Below, in pieces: positions 12,901-24,327 of a stretch of 64,000 bases of DNA. Position 1 is the stretch's first letter. Every line of letters begins with the position of its first letter. Made by a program: the position numbers and the translations under genes. Below the pieces are notes generated by a model. That model searched no databases. It was given only the letters and a program-made list of their open reading frames with translations, and was not told where the DNA came from. Source of the DNA: Panicum virgatum. Its lineage: Eukaryota; Streptophyta; Magnoliopsida; Poales; Poaceae. The stretch lies in NCBI RefSeq assembly GCF_016808335.1, contig NC_053138.1:13571900-13635899 (forward strand), read 5' to 3'.

Positions 12901-15900
12901 AGTACTCAAAGAAATGGGGAAGTGCATTGTTGCCTGTTGGTTGGCTGTACAGAAGTTCATTACTTCATTGGGATTTGTTTTTCAAAAAATATGCATTAGT
13001 GAAAAGGATCTAACACCTGGAAAAATAGATGATTCAAGCAAATGGTGAATGGTAGTGACCGAGCATGACTAGTACCATCCATATGCTTTTAATGTATGCA
13101 GTTGCAAAGATTCACTGAATTCAAAGTAGGATGCAATTTATGGTACAGTATTTGATTTTAAGCTAAAAATAGAAAGGCAAGTTTAATTTAGTTAAGCCCG
13201 TTGAGGGTTTTGTTTAGTTTTGCATTTTGTTTCCTGGTGGCTCACGCCAAGAGTTTAGCATTGTAGCATGTACATTTTGTTTTTCCCTTTATTCCTTCTT
13301 ATAAGATAATAATGGCCAGCTCTCCTTCCGGATCAAGAAAATGAGGTTATCATGGGACATTTTTGCAATATGCCACCGAATAACTCCATAGTTATGGTAT
13401 ATGATCGATTGGCATATTGTATATTTAAATTTAAAATCCCTGAGAGAAATTTTTTAGAGACATTGATTATCAAGGCATGGTTTCTTCACAAATTATGTTA
13501 ATTAGATACTATCAAATTAGTAATAAACCTGATAGGCATAACCTTAATGGAAACAAATCCACGATAAAATGTTCAATAAAGTAAAGACAGACCACAGGAT
13601 AAGAAAGGATGTTAAAATACTACAACAGGACCATCCATGTAACAGGATGTTCACACAAATAAAACGAAAAAGATATAGCCAGCTGAAATAAAACACACCA
13701 TTCTCCCAGCAGAGCCTGTCTGCTAGTGAAGGCCCTTCATACAACAATGCTCTGTCCAAAACTTCTATTTGCCAGGTTTTCCACCTTGTTTCAGATCTGT
13801 CAACTGATAATAGGTTCAGAGCATTGCATGTACTACCAACAGCAAAACCCGATTGCCAAAATTTGATAGCATCACCATGAGATGAAAAAGATGAAATAGA
13901 AACTGGCGGAAGGACCACAGAAAGACCATACTGGGTGATTAGATACAGATACCCCTGGCAGGAGCAAACAACAGAATCTCCAACAAAAGCAGAATTTTTC
14001 TTAAATGGAGGCCTTCTGTCCATAAATCCAGCATCAATATCTCTTTCACCAAGAAAAGATGAACACATAAGCAACTCGGTATGAAAAAAATTGACATGCT
14101 CATTTCCATCTGCATTTGAACTTTTAAAAATCCTCATTAGTCCAAGCGGAGACAGGCTAATTACATCCTCTTGTGATCTGCATGGAGAAAGAAGTACTCT
14201 CCTTAAGGAACTAAAGGAATTCGCAGTGTCTGGATAAACTGCCCCAACTTTCATCTTCCCTGTAGCGATAAAACCACTTGGCCAGCTGTCCACTTCATTT
14301 TCATCGCATCTGCACTTTCTTCTTTTTCTAGGCCTGACAATACCAACATCATTTTTCCCTGTGACCTCAGGAACCGATTTGGCTGGATTAAGTGACCCTT
14401 GTCGTCTGGACTGATGAGTGCTAAATGATAGACTCCCTATCTCATGACCAGCGGCTTCCCAGGCAGACAAACAATCACCAAAATGATTCATAACACTCAG
14501 ATCAAAGTTTTCACGCACATTAGCTTTGAAGTTTAAGGTGTCATCCGCATAGAACACATACACTACTCCAGCCTCATCTACGACAGCAAGAAGATGAGAA
14601 TATGATGCCAAAACTAACCGCTTAAACATTCTACCAGCAAAGTTGTCAATAGAGATGTTCCCCGCATCCAAATTTGTCACATCGGGCGTAGAGCTCCTCA
14701 GGGGCATCTCCAGGCCTGTTCTGCACCGTTGAAGAGCACTGAATGACGTGGCAAGGCCACCAGTTTTCACATCCCAAATGGCAACAAAACCTGTGACATT
14801 GAGGCAGGCAAGAAACATATCTGACAACTGAAAATCAACCCATTTGGGACTGGGCTTAGTACCGGCTCGTGCATCCTGAAGGTTTGCCACAAAGTTCCAC
14901 TGTATACCCCACTGGTTTAGCTCAAGTACAGCAACCAAAATACACTCGGTGTTGCATGTATGAGCCTCACAAGTTACTGATTCGTTAGGCGTCAAGACTA
15001 AGCCAATCAAATGACCTGAAGAGCTAGACAGAACTTTTAGACACTCCCACTGACAGCTGCATGATGATTCAGCTACAGGTAAAGAACTAAAGAAACTTTG
15101 TGACGATTCACGGTCAGTTTCCATCATAGTCTTTGGAGAACATTTGCTATACCAAAACTTCAAGAAAGACAGAGTAGTATCATATAAGTTAAAGGATACC
15201 ACTTCTGCTGAATGAGGTAATAAAGATTTAATGGGGAATTTGGCTTGGTATTTTCCATTAGAAACAGATGCAGTGATTGTAGTCAGGAAAGAACAAAACC
15301 AGTTTTTTGGACCTGACTCATCATCCTCCAGCACTGAACACTCAGTAGGGTGCCACTCTTTCCATTCCCCATTCAACTCTTTAGGATCAGATGTGGAATT
15401 AACTGTTAGTGTGCTTTTGCGAGAACGGCAGAATGCATGAACTGTGATAGAGGCATCACTAGATACGACAAGAATTTCGTTAAAACTTGAGTCCTCAAAC
15501 TGACTAGAAGCATCAGAACAGTACCCCCATGCTAAAGACTTTACTCTCGGAATAGAAGAAAATGTTTCAAAGACTGCCTGAGTACAGGTATCTGAGAGAG
15601 CTCTAGGTAATTCAACTTGTGATGGATTGACCTCCACAGTTGCGAGGACAAGATCTCCTGGATTGTAAAACCATAGTTAGAAAAAAAGAACTATAGAAGT
15701 AGCACAAGAACATAGGCTCCAACATGATTAAGGGAGAACAATGGAAAGTGATAAAGCCTCACCATAGTCTGAGAGCAACCCAAAAAGACGCCTTGTTGGA
15801 GATATAAAAGCCTCTCGAAATTTTGATAGTTTAAGATGGGTTTGTGACAACGTCCATCTGCATAACTGTAATACAGCAGGCCCATCATCTACCTGACGAG

Positions 15901-15910
15901 ATGCGTCCAT
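3948..15910 (-). CDS. Spatacsin (SPG11)-like protein, exons 1-9 (3' part outside window)
   Basis: Nine exons were rebuilt from frame, phase and GT-AG sites: 15910-15763, 15657-13699, 12761-12686, 12127-12005, 5416-5346, 5272-5166, 5074-4598, 4520-4335 and 4241-3948. They total 3441 nt (1147 codons, no stop, phases all match). The start is [16 protein letters not shown]. Family anchors that I recognise from plant spatacsin homologues include [53 protein letters not shown] and [14 protein letters not shown]. Plant members are usually about 3000 residues, so about two thirds lies to the left. In animals spatacsin acts in lysosome and autophagosome turnover; the plant role is poorly known. Intron 4 holds element B and intron 9 holds element A, yet the exons and their splice sites look intact. 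The large second exon should form the N-terminal beta-propeller-like part (inference). Confidence 0.87.
5577..5691 (-). repeat. 3' LTR of element B
   Basis: This 115-bp copy matches 10763-10877 with 5 substitutions. Read on the minus strand it starts TGTTGG and ends CCATCA. This is unusually short for a copia element with coding sequence. Confidence 0.95.
5692..5850 (-). repeat. Tandemly duplicated polypurine tract region of element B
   Basis: A unit of about 64 bp is present twice in a row and a third C-run follows. Each unit has a C-run on the plus strand (a G-run PPT on the element strand), GAACTACCGGCGC and TTCAAGACTGGACAA-type sequence. The first C-run touches the LTR, as a functional PPT should. 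Confidence 0.75.
5857..10366 (-). pseudogene. Decayed copia gag-pol of element B
   Basis: In element order: a Pro/Ala-rich gag N-terminus and UBN2-type gag ([19 protein letters not shown], about 9.6-9.0 kb); protease with intact DSGAS (near 8.7 kb); GAG-pre-integrase ([14 protein letters not shown]) with CHACQLDRH; integrase core ([29 protein letters not shown]); a proline-rich linker; RT ([21 protein letters not shown]); RNase H ([20 protein letters not shown]). Frameshifts occur near 9.63, 8.6, 7.68, 7.36 and 7.05 kb, and in-frame stops near 8.10 and 6.69 kb. It therefore cannot encode one polyprotein. Confidence 0.88.
10751..10762 (-). promoter_or_regulatory. Primer-binding site of element B (tRNA-iMet type)
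   Basis: The minus strand reads TGGTATCATTAG directly after the CA end of the 5' LTR. The first eight bases match the usual plant copia primer-binding site TGGTATCAGAGC and the rest has decayed. Confidence 0.75.
10763..10877 (-). repeat. 5' LTR of element B
   Basis: This is a 115-bp partner of 5577-5691, with the TSD GATAT immediately to its right at 10878-10882. Confidence 0.95.
10878..12004. other. Remaining part of spatacsin intron 4
   Basis: This AT-rich sequence has no supported gene. It includes a short (AT)n run near 11645 and the micro LINE-type insertion at 11794-11842. The exon 4 donor is AA|GTATGT at 12005/12004. Confidence 0.7.
11794..11842 (-). mobile_element. 27-bp LINE 3'-tail insertion with 11-bp target duplication
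   Basis: CCTACTGAGTT occurs at 11794-11804 and 11832-11842. Between them lies a T-run plus CTCGAACACGCAGGAGAGC, the reverse complement of the grass LINE 3' end (compare CTCGAAAGACGCAGGAGAAC at the LINE end near 61940). This is a severely 5'-truncated target-primed insertion. Confidence 0.85.
12762..13698. other. Spatacsin intron 2
   Basis: AT-rich sequence between the donor GAATG|GTGTGT and the acceptor TTGACAG|GTTGGG. Nothing else is recognised in it. Confidence 0.7.
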
Positions 15911-17160
15911 AGGTCATATGCTCCTCTTCAACTACTAATGATGGCAAATAGCAGCATTGCCTGAAAACAAAACAAGAAAATAGAAGGAATTAGCCAACAG
16001 CTAAACAGAACCAGGAAAGGTCATACAGAAAAGGCATGCAGATCACTATTCACTATTAAATATACCAACCAAACAAATGCTTCAAAATTGAGCACAAGAA
16101 AAACTTCAGAAATCTGGTCGTGCTTGGAGCATGACCGTGTTCTCCCTGACTGAGGAGAGGTTTTTCCCTATGTAATTAAGTGTATTGGGTGGGTGTGTTT
16201 GTGTTGTGTGGGTGTGGCTTTTGTAAGGGGTTTCTTTACCCCTTTTTTCATCTTCTTAATATAAAAATATACAGCTCTCTTGCATATTCAAGGAAAAAAC
16301 TCATAAAGAGAAACTTACTTGGTTTTTTTTTTGAAAAAAAAACCACAGTATAATTAAGATTATGAACTAAATGGAATCACAATTAAAAATGTACATGATG
16401 ATGGCTAACAACAATGCATATAAAATATGACAAAATGCAGTACATTATCAGCTTGGGGACAGCAAACATGCATAGTCAGGATACAGTAAAGAACACCAAC
16501 ATTAGTACGGAGTACTCTTAACAGTGTTCCAACGCATAACTAATTCAAGTGAAATTCCAATCCAATGTGAATAGTGTTTAGTCTATGTGCAAATTGAGCA
16601 GATGGACAAAATATTGGTGCACAAGGCAGCATATAGCTACAAAACGAACTGACAAAGTCTATAATCCGCAGCCAAAAGTACCTAGAGCACCTAGAGCTTA
16701 ATGGGCAGATGAAAGGGTCTACCGTCAGCAGCAACAGCTCCCCAATTGAGACCTACAATTGAGGCAAATGAACTCCTTGGTTCAAACCCAAGTGGCAAAA
16801 ACTTACACCTAAAAAGGAGTTGTAAACAAACGGCACACTACCCGAGACGAACCTAAACCTCGAACAGTCGAACCTTTGAATCCCGTGCCCAGCAATCCCA
16901 AGTCCATACGAACCATTCCAATTTTTGCGCACGCGAACAGCAAATAAGCGGGCGCGCCAAATGAGCCTAATTCGAACAGCAAATTGCAACGGTGCAGGTC
17001 TTGATCCAGCACCGACCAAAACCTCACAACCTGACCCTCCCACGAATTAACCCCCATGGCGACACGCTGGCACGCAGCGCGCGGGATGGGAAAAAAATGG
17101 GGTGGACACCGGGTCCAGGGGCGCTCGCGTGCGCCCCCGCGCGCGATGCCCAGCACGTAC
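15911..17160 (-). other. Presumed 5' UTR, 5' UTR intron and promoter side of the spatacsin-like gene
   Basis: A good acceptor (TTTTCAG) at 15961-15963 lies upstream of the ATG, and a good donor (GTAAGT) lies at 16801-16806. This suggests a leader exon above 16807 and a leader intron of about 0.85 kb. The intron contains a LINE 3' fragment. Sequence above 17000 turns GC-rich, as expected near a grass transcription start. This is inference; no TATA box was fixed. Confidence 0.45.
16110..16299 (+). mobile_element. 5'-truncated LINE 3' end
   Basis: GT-rich sequence leads into CTTCTTAATATAAAAATATA, CAGCTCTCTTGCATATTCAAGG and an A-run. The layout matches the 3' end of the LINE at 61.9-62.1 kb (CTTCTTAATATAATG, CAGTTCTCCTGCGTCTTTCGAG, A-run), but on the opposite strand. 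Confidence 0.75.
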
Positions 17161-18200
17161 CCCTGAGCGAAATCTGACGGCGAGACCTCCCTACTGCGCA
17201 GCGGCTCCGTTTCCAGCTCCGTTCGTCTCAGCTCGCCTCCTTTTCCAGCTGCAGAACGCTCGGCTCAACTTCCTAGCGCCTGCGTGAGAAGGTTGCAGTT
17301 TCTCCCGCGCCGACTCATCTTCTCCCGATCACGCGGCCGTCGACTGATCTCCCAGATGGTGTGCATGAACAGCAAAAAGATGGTGTGCACGAACATTGCA
17401 TACAGTTTAATTTGCAGGAAACAAAACTGAATCCCAGCACAACACAACTGGTTGCTACATGAATGGAACTAAAGCAATGGTAGACACTAGATCGACTTCA
17501 CAGATTTAGGAGAACATGGATTCAGAAGAAGAGAATGAACGAATTCAAACCAAGAAGCAGTCAGTTTCGCCCCAATAACGGCGGAGGGGAGGCGCCCGCG
17601 GCCGCCGGCCGCGGGCGGGGCATCAGCGGGTGGGGGCGCGGCGGCCGGCAGCGAGGACTCGGGCGCGCGGGGGCGAGGGCACCGGCAGGGGCGAATGCGC
17701 GGCGGAGGGGAGGCGGCCGAGGGAGACGCGGGGACGGCTGGCCGGGCGTCCGGGCAGGGAGTCCTTCCTGGAGTCTGAGACGAGGCCGGAGGGCGCCGGG
17801 GCGGTTACGGCACGGCGGGGGCGGGGGCACCGGCGGGAGCGTGGGCGCGGCGGTCGTCAGATGGGGAGAGATGAGGCCTCGTCGAGCCGAGCAACGCTGC
17901 TGGCGGAGCCGTGCGCCCGCTGGAAAAGGAGCCGAGCCTTCTCTGCTTGACTGCTTCTGGCTTGAATCGATCCGGCGTATTCTGCGGACACGCGGCAGCG
18001 CGGGATTGCGCCGCCGCCGCGAGGAAAGGAGGAAGAGGGCGGTGAGTGCTCACCGCGGAGCCCGAGACGGCGAGTGCTCCCCTGCGATAGACGGACACTG
18101 CCGCGTCGCCGGCGCCGGTTACGAGGTGATGAGGTGGTGGCCGCCCAATCGCTCGCTGTCCGCGTGTGTGTCTCCGTGCGGCAGTTGCCCTCTCCTCTCT
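17161..18200. other. GC-rich intergenic tract
   Basis: Strongly GC-rich between about 17570 and 18130, with long open frames on both strands that read as Gly/Arg/Ala- or Pro-rich low complexity. No domain or splice pattern supports a gene. It may include a promoter CpG-rich zone or captured sequence. Confidence 0.4.
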
Positions 18201-18539
18201 ATGTTTGGTTAGAGTGTAGAAAAGTTTTGATGATGGAGAAATAAAGTTTTGACCACTAATTAGTGGTATTAAATAAAGTCTAATTACAAAATTACCTCCA
18301 CAACTGTGGTACTGTAGCAGTTGCTCTAGCTAATGAGGCCTTTGACCATACGATTAGAGGATGATTGAGCGCGGTTACTGTAGCATCACTGTAGCCAATC
18401 ATGATGAAACTTGGCTCATTAGATTCGTCTCGAAAAATTACACCCATTTCTAAAAAGGTTTTGCAAATAAACTTCGTTTAGTACTTCATGCATGCATTCG
18501 TCTTTTTGTGCAAAAGTTTTCGTGGTTTTAACCAAACAT
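18201..18539. mobile_element. MITE (ATGTTTGGTTA ends), copy 1
   Basis: It opens ATGTTTGGTTAGAG and closes TTTTAACCAAACAT, an inverted end of about 11 bp. The interior carries TTAGATTCGTCTCG, ACTGTAGCATCACTGTAGCC and TTTAGTACTTCATGCATGC. The same interior recurs at 23.60-23.98 and 54.47-54.80 kb. No clear target duplication was found. Confidence 0.7.
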
Positions 18540-19089
18540 GGCCCTTGTCTTCGCTCCGCTGGTGGCTTCTCGTGGGACATATATGTCTGGGGCGTCTTTT
18601 TTATTTTTATATTTTTCAAAAAAAAATTATAAAAATATATTTTTGGTTTTAGATTTTACAATTCTATACCCCTACCGTATGGAGGCGGTAGGGACATATA
18701 TGTAAATAAATATAAATTTTTTTTCACAGAAGTCCTTGGCGGGAGCCTGCTCACGCCCCAAATATAAAACTCCGCCCCTTCCCTTATATTGTGATACAAA
18801 TTGTGACGGGACGCCTGTACCTTTAATTGCAATACTTATATGTTTGCTATATTTGATTGCAATGATTATATTTATGATACAATACCACATAAGATACAAT
18901 GAACGAAATATAAATAGAACGTTAAACAAAATACCATATAACATATTACATTGAATGTTTCATTCGTTACAACCAAATTCGAGACAAATACGCACTACCA
19001 ACTAATTATACAAGACATCTAGACATAGTATATACATAATATACTTAGTTTCGTACACACAAATACATTGCAAACTGTTATGTGCACAA
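18540..19089. other. AT-rich 3' flank of the MULE transposase relic
   Basis: This stretch holds poly-T and poly-A runs, a small inverted motif CCTACCGTATGGAGGCGGTAGG near 18670, and AT-rich sequence. It may include the 3' end of the MULE. I could not find a matching inverted repeat on the other side. Confidence 0.4.
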
Positions 19090-21703
19090 CTAGATGCGGC
19101 GAATTCTTGTAGGTGGAGCCGATCCATCAGTCGGATTCCCAGAAGGTCCAGCCTCGGCAACAGCAGTGGGTACTGAAAGCTGTGGGCACTTCTTGTAAGT
19201 GTGACCGTCCGCTCCACACAAGTTGCAACGTTTTTTCTTCTTTCCAGCCTCGGGCTCGTCCATTCCATTCCGGATACGACGTGTCTGCCGTCGGCCTATG
19301 CTCCGCTTCGTAGCTGCATCAGGGATGAGCATTGGATGGGGATTTTTTTTGAGTGAATGGGCCTAAAATACCGATGCTGCATATCTCATGACACCAACTC
19401 TGTGCTGCGGCTTCTTTTGTGAAATATTGAGAAACATATGATGCAGCATCTAACACAAATAAAGAACAAGCCGCGATGACATGGGAGCATGGTAAGTGAT
19501 GCACCTTTGGCTTCTGACATCGGCAGAACACCCTCCCGTCAATGGTTATCAAGACTTCTTGAATTACCCTTTATCTGCGAAAACCCTGTCCGGTCCTGTC
19601 CCGGCATGATACCTCAAATCTTTGCTCCTTTGTGCCCATCGATATGACTGAGTGAAATCGAGCATTTTCATTTTTTTTCTCCATGTACTCATTTACCCTT
19701 CTACAAAAATGCACTCTTGGATCATTAAGTAAGGAAGCGGCTGATGCGTATCGCTCCCTAAAATACCTTATACATTCATACATGATGAACTCAACAATGC
19801 CAACAAGAGGAAATCCACGAACACGACGCATTACCATATTGTAACATTCAGCATGGTTGGTCGTCTCGATCCCACAATGTCTCCCATCTGTGTCATACAG
19901 AAGTGACCACTTCTCTTTAGGCGCACCATCAATCCACTGTGAAAATGGCTTAGTATGTCCAACTAATAAATCTGTAGAATGTCTCCTGCTGGATGATGAG
20001 GCCTGACTCTTAAACAATTCGGCGCTCATATCATCAATTATACCCCACAAAGCATCGAACTTCCTCTGCTGATTCTGAGTGCACAATCGTTTGAACAAAT
20101 TCATCAGATCCTTGTTCTTGAACTGCTCATAAAAATTAGCAGTCATATGTCTCACACACCACCTACTGACAACATCTGGCCATATAGGAGGTGAAAATGG
20201 ACTACCATCTTGTAGCTGTCTTATAGCTGCAAGGAGACCTGCATGTCTATCACTGATAAGACAAACATTAGGCCTTCCAACAACAACGTGATTCTTCAGA
20301 TGTTCAAGAAACCAGTATCAGCTTTCTGTATTTTCATTCTCAACAAAGGCAAAGGCGATGGGAACTATCTGCTTGTTGCAATCAATTTCGATTGCCGTCA
20401 ATATTGTTCCCTTATATTTCCCTGTCAGGAAAGTGTCGTCAATACACAGAACAAGAATGCAGTAAATGAATGCCCTCACACATGCTCCAATGCAGAAGAA
20501 AGCTCGCAGCAGAATGCTTGGCCCCCCTGACAAGCTCGGTACACTGTATGTATCAAAAGCACTTCCAGGATTTCTGTGCACAATTACTTCAAGCATACGA
20601 GGTAGGTTGTCATATGATGCTTCATAAGTGCCAAACCCCATCTCAAATACTTTTTGTTTAGCCCACCAAGCCTTTGCATAGCTGATCACATACTGGAAAT
20701 TCTGTTCAATGTCCCTAATTATCAATGCAGGCTCGTAATTCATTTTGTCAAGAATCACCACATACATCTTCTTAGCCACGAAAGTTGATGTGATATTACG
20801 ATGATGTCCCACAACACCTGTCAATCTACAAGTATGTGGTGTAACAATTGGACATTCCCAATGTGTCTTGAACTTTCCCTTGTATGCATGCACTCGCCAT
20901 GTACAGTCTCTATCTGCAAACCTCACCTCGTATTCTTTGCTGCTAGATTTCAGTACTCTGAATTCCTTCCTCAGAGATACAGCCCAGAGCTTCACAGCAT
21001 CCTTCACATCCTCAATGGTACGATACTTTGCCCCTTGTATAACCTCGTTCACTTTGTATTTAAACTCCGAACTCTTAATATCTTGTACCACTGGATTCCC
21101 AAAACCCTCTTCACGCCATTCACCTAGCACTGGGAAGCGCTCATCGTCCTCATCATCCGATGAGTCCCCACATTGCTCCATTATTAGCGCATCCTGGTCT
21201 TCTTTCTCCATTTCCTCCACAATTCCAGGTATCCGCTCGCCTTCATCTGCCAAATCTTGTGGTTCTGGTTCTGGAGCTTGCATGTTCTCTTCTTTTTTAT
21301 CCTCTTCCATCTCTTCATTGCAGTCAAATGTTATGTGTGTTGACCCTTCACCTAAATCACCGGTCTTCTGGTGAATCTGAATTACCATTGCGAGAGGCCA
21401 CCCACTTTCAAAAGCTGCGTGCATGTAATGTTGCCATTCTTCCGTACTACTTATATACGTCAACTCCCAGAAATCCCCATTAGTTTCCCAGGAAGTCAAG
21501 GTATGAACCGTAAGCAAATGGGTCTTTGGATTCACATTGAACATCCTATGAAGACATTTCCGTATGGACTCAAAACTCCTCTCTAGGGGTTTATCTAGAC
21601 TGCACTATCTTCTTTCCAATGCTGATAGATTTACTCCATAGGAATCATGAGTAATTCTATAGAAGTCACCGTAATGAACTTGAAACGTCACTTTGCTCGA
21701 CAT
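19090..21703 (-). pseudogene. MuDR/MULE transposase, broken by three stops and a frameshift
   Basis: From the ATG at 21703 the frame gives, in order: an N-terminal domain, an acidic linker, the MuDR DNA-binding domain (VKLWAVSLRKEFRVLKSSSKEYEV near 20.95 kb, shown here only as a marker position) with TWRVHA, the DDE core (DDTFLTGKYKGTILTAIEID, then LISDRHAGLLAAI, then IETTNHAECYN), a SWIM zinc finger (VFCRCQKPKVHHLPCSH) and a C-terminal zinc knuckle (CNLCGADGHTYKKC). In-frame stops are TAG at 21605, TGA at 20318 and TAA at 19571. A frameshift near the T-run at 19345 precedes the knuckle. All pieces up to that shift share one frame, so decay is recent to moderate. The protein would be about 870 residues, normal for MuDR-like transposases. 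Confidence 0.88.
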
Positions 21704-22489
21704 ATCTGGCCATCCAAAGACTCCATTTTAATTAATCTAATATCTAGAAATATGCTATGGCTTCAATTATAACCACTAATCCGAACTCTAAGTGCTTACA
21801 ATAATAAAAAATACTAATCATAAAATTAAACATACAAAAATATTGGAATGACAAAGTTGAGAAATATTAGTTACCTACGGTTCGGATCCAAAATCTGACA
21901 GGGCTTCCCCGGTTTAATTACCTCCCTCATCCCTCCTCTCTCCCTCTCCCCTCACCAATCATGTGTTGAAGTTTATGGACTTTATGGTTGTAGCTCGCGA
22001 AGCTGCCTAAATTACTCTATGGATGCGACGGCAAATCTCCCTTTTGCTGGCAAAATCAAAAGAAATACCGGAAAAGAAATGGGGCAAAAAGTTTTGTCAG
22101 CATGAAATTAACCAAGTAGCACTCACATTGATGATGAGGTTCTTGTTCGTACCCCCAAGGTGAGCCCGCCATGTTCGAAGAATGTGGTCACATCGGCCGC
22201 GAGGGGGTACGGTGCCTCGACGGCGTCTTGGTGTGGGTCGACGGCATCTTGGTGTGGGTCGATGGTCTTGCATACTCAAAAAATGGGTTATTATACACCC
22301 CAACCCCATCCCTTGGAAAAAAAAAGGTAGCACCGAAGAAAGGAAAGAGCGAGATGGTGGTTTTTGTTGTTCCCGCGAAGCGAAGATCATTCGCTTGGCG
22401 TTTTCATGCAAAGCTACAAACGAAATGCAAGAACTGTAACGCAGAAGTCACACAGTATGCTGATCGTTCTGAAATGATAAAAAGTATGG
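21704..22489. other. 5' flank of the MULE transposase relic
   Basis: AT-rich to mixed sequence upstream of the transposase ATG, probably the element leader and promoter. No inverted end could be matched to the other side. No gene is supported. Confidence 0.35.
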
Positions 22490-23590
22490 GATTTCATAAG
22501 AGGCGATGGTCTTGAGCTTGGCGGCAGGTGCAGCGGCGGACGGGCGCGGTGCAGGCATCCGCAGAAGCAGGATAGGCGGGCAGCCGCGGCCGCGCCATGG
22601 GCCGGCGTGGGAGTGGCGTGGGGCTACGGCGGCCAGCGCGGGTACCCACGACCCACGGCATGCGCGCGGGGCAGCGGCGTTGGCGCAGGTGAGCAGCGGC
22701 GCGCCGGCGTGCGTGAGTCCTTCCTCCCCTCCAGATCCTGCTACGGTGGCGATGTGCAGCTCCTTCCTCCATTTCCTGCGCCACCGCAGCAAGGGCGTCC
22801 CTGGTCGGCGCACGGTGGCCGGGCCGGATGCTGGTGGCGGAGACCTTTGCCTCGCCCAGAAGGCAGCCGCCCGCGGCGCACGGCGGCCGGGTAGGACGCC
22901 GGGCGCGTAGGCTGTTGTCCCTCCCCAGAGGGCCGCGTGGCGGGCGCGGAGGCCTTTGCCCCGCCCCTGAGGGCAGATGCCCACGGCTCTCGGCGGCCGG
23001 TCCGCACGCCAGGCGCGGATGCCGGTGGCCCGCCCCTGAGCGCGAGCAGCACTCCGACCGCTGTGGGGATGGCGAAGCACCGCACGGCCCTCTTCGGGCG
23101 CGGCGTCGAAGGTTGGGCGGCAGGGCAGGGTGCGGCGGGGATCCCTGGACCGTAGCATGGGCGGCGTGGGCGCCGGGGTCAGGTCGTGGGGAAGGGATCA
23201 GGGATGGGGCTGCGGCCGTCGTGCATCGCAGGGGGGAGGAGGGGGGCGGCGCGCAGGGGGAGGAGGGGGGCGGCGCTTGGCAGAGGGGAGGGGGGCGACG
23301 CGCAGGGTTAATGGAAGGCAATCACGGTGATTTCGGTGATAACGACCAATCGCGTTGCCCCCCCTCTCACGGAGAGGCAGAGGAGGAACCCGCCCTTCCG
23401 TGATTGCTTGCTTCGCTTCCATAATTGCAGGACGGTGGGTAAGACGGCCAATAGGATCGCGGGTAAGGAGAAGTGGGTAGAGAACCCTACGGTGAAAAAA
23501 AAACGCGAGGGGGAGGGGGCGCCCGCGCGGTTGAACTGGCGAGGACGTGGTTTTTGGACTGCCATCCCCCTGTCAAACATTCGGTGTTTT
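22490..23590. other. GC-rich tract with degenerate short repeats
   Basis: Very GC-rich. A unit containing CGGCGGCCGG...GGCGCG...GCCCCGCCCCTGAGG recurs loosely between about 22810 and 23040, and G-rich GGAGGGGGGCGGCGC repeats lie near 23230-23290. Long open frames on both strands are low complexity (Pro/Ala/Arg or Gly/Arg). No gene is called. Confidence 0.4.
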
Positions 23591-23599
23591 TAGGTGGGT

Positions 23600-23977
23600 T
23601 CAAGAGTGGTGGTTTGTGAGGTAGGTATGAAGGTTAAATTTGGTGAGTAATATTTCAATTGTCATGGATTCTTATAGTATAGATTTAACCACTAATTAGA
23701 GGTATTAAATAAAATCTAATCACAAAATAATCTCCAAAATTATGGTACTGTAGTATGTGCTGTAGCTAATAAGACATTTGACCTCATGATTAGAGGATGA
23801 TTAGGGGCGGTTATTGTAGCATCACTATAGCCAATCATGGTGGAACTTAGCTAATTAGATTCGGCTCGAAAAGTTACACTCATCTGTAAAAAGATTTCGC
23901 AAATAAATTTTGTTTAGTACTCCATGCATGTATTCGTCTTTTTGTGAAAAAAAATTCACGAAGAAACCAAACATGGC
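23600..23977. mobile_element. MITE, copy 2 of the 18201 family
   Basis: The interior aligns with copy 1 in the same orientation (CACTAATTAGAGGTATTAAA, TTGTAGCATCACTATAGCCA, TTTAGTACTCCATGCATG) and it ends GAAACCAAACATGGCC. The left boundary is approximate. Confidence 0.65.
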
Positions 23978-24041
23978 CACGACGAGCGTTTTGCTTCGGA
24001 TAGTAGCTGGCGCAATCTGACATGAAAGGGAAAGAAATAGA

Positions 24042-24327
24042 GGCTGTGTTTAGATGAGGTGAAAAGAGGGAGAAAAAGTTACATCAGCCACTGTAGCACA
24101 CTGTAGCACTTTTCATTTATTTGTGGTAAATATTGTCCTACCATGACCTAACTAGGCTCAAAAGATTCGTCTCGCAACGTACATCAAAACTATGCAATTA
24201 GTTTTTTATTTAACTACATTTAATACTCCATACATGAATTATTTACTATATTTAATGTTTCGATGTGATAGGAGATGTGATGGATGTGATGGAAAGTTTG
24301 GAAATTTGGTGGGAACTAAACACACCC
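24042..24327. mobile_element. MITE with GGBTGTGTTTAG ends
   Basis: It opens GGCTGTGTTTAGAT and closes GGGAACTAAACACACCC, so the ends are inverted. The interior has AGCACTTTTCATTTATTTGT, CTCAAAAGATTCGTCTCGCA and ACATTTAATACTCCATACAT. This is a very common grass MITE type and distinct from the 18201 family. Confidence 0.75.

Noticed and set aside
17535..18212. Open frame of 225 codons (plus strand) and overlapping minus-strand frames
   Set aside because: GC-driven low complexity (Gly/Arg/Ala or Pro); open in several frames on both strands; no domain, no splice structure.
22494..23321. Minus-strand open frame of 275 codons
   Set aside because: Pro/Arg/Ala-rich, matched by equally long frames on the other strand; sequence is a degenerate GC repeat.
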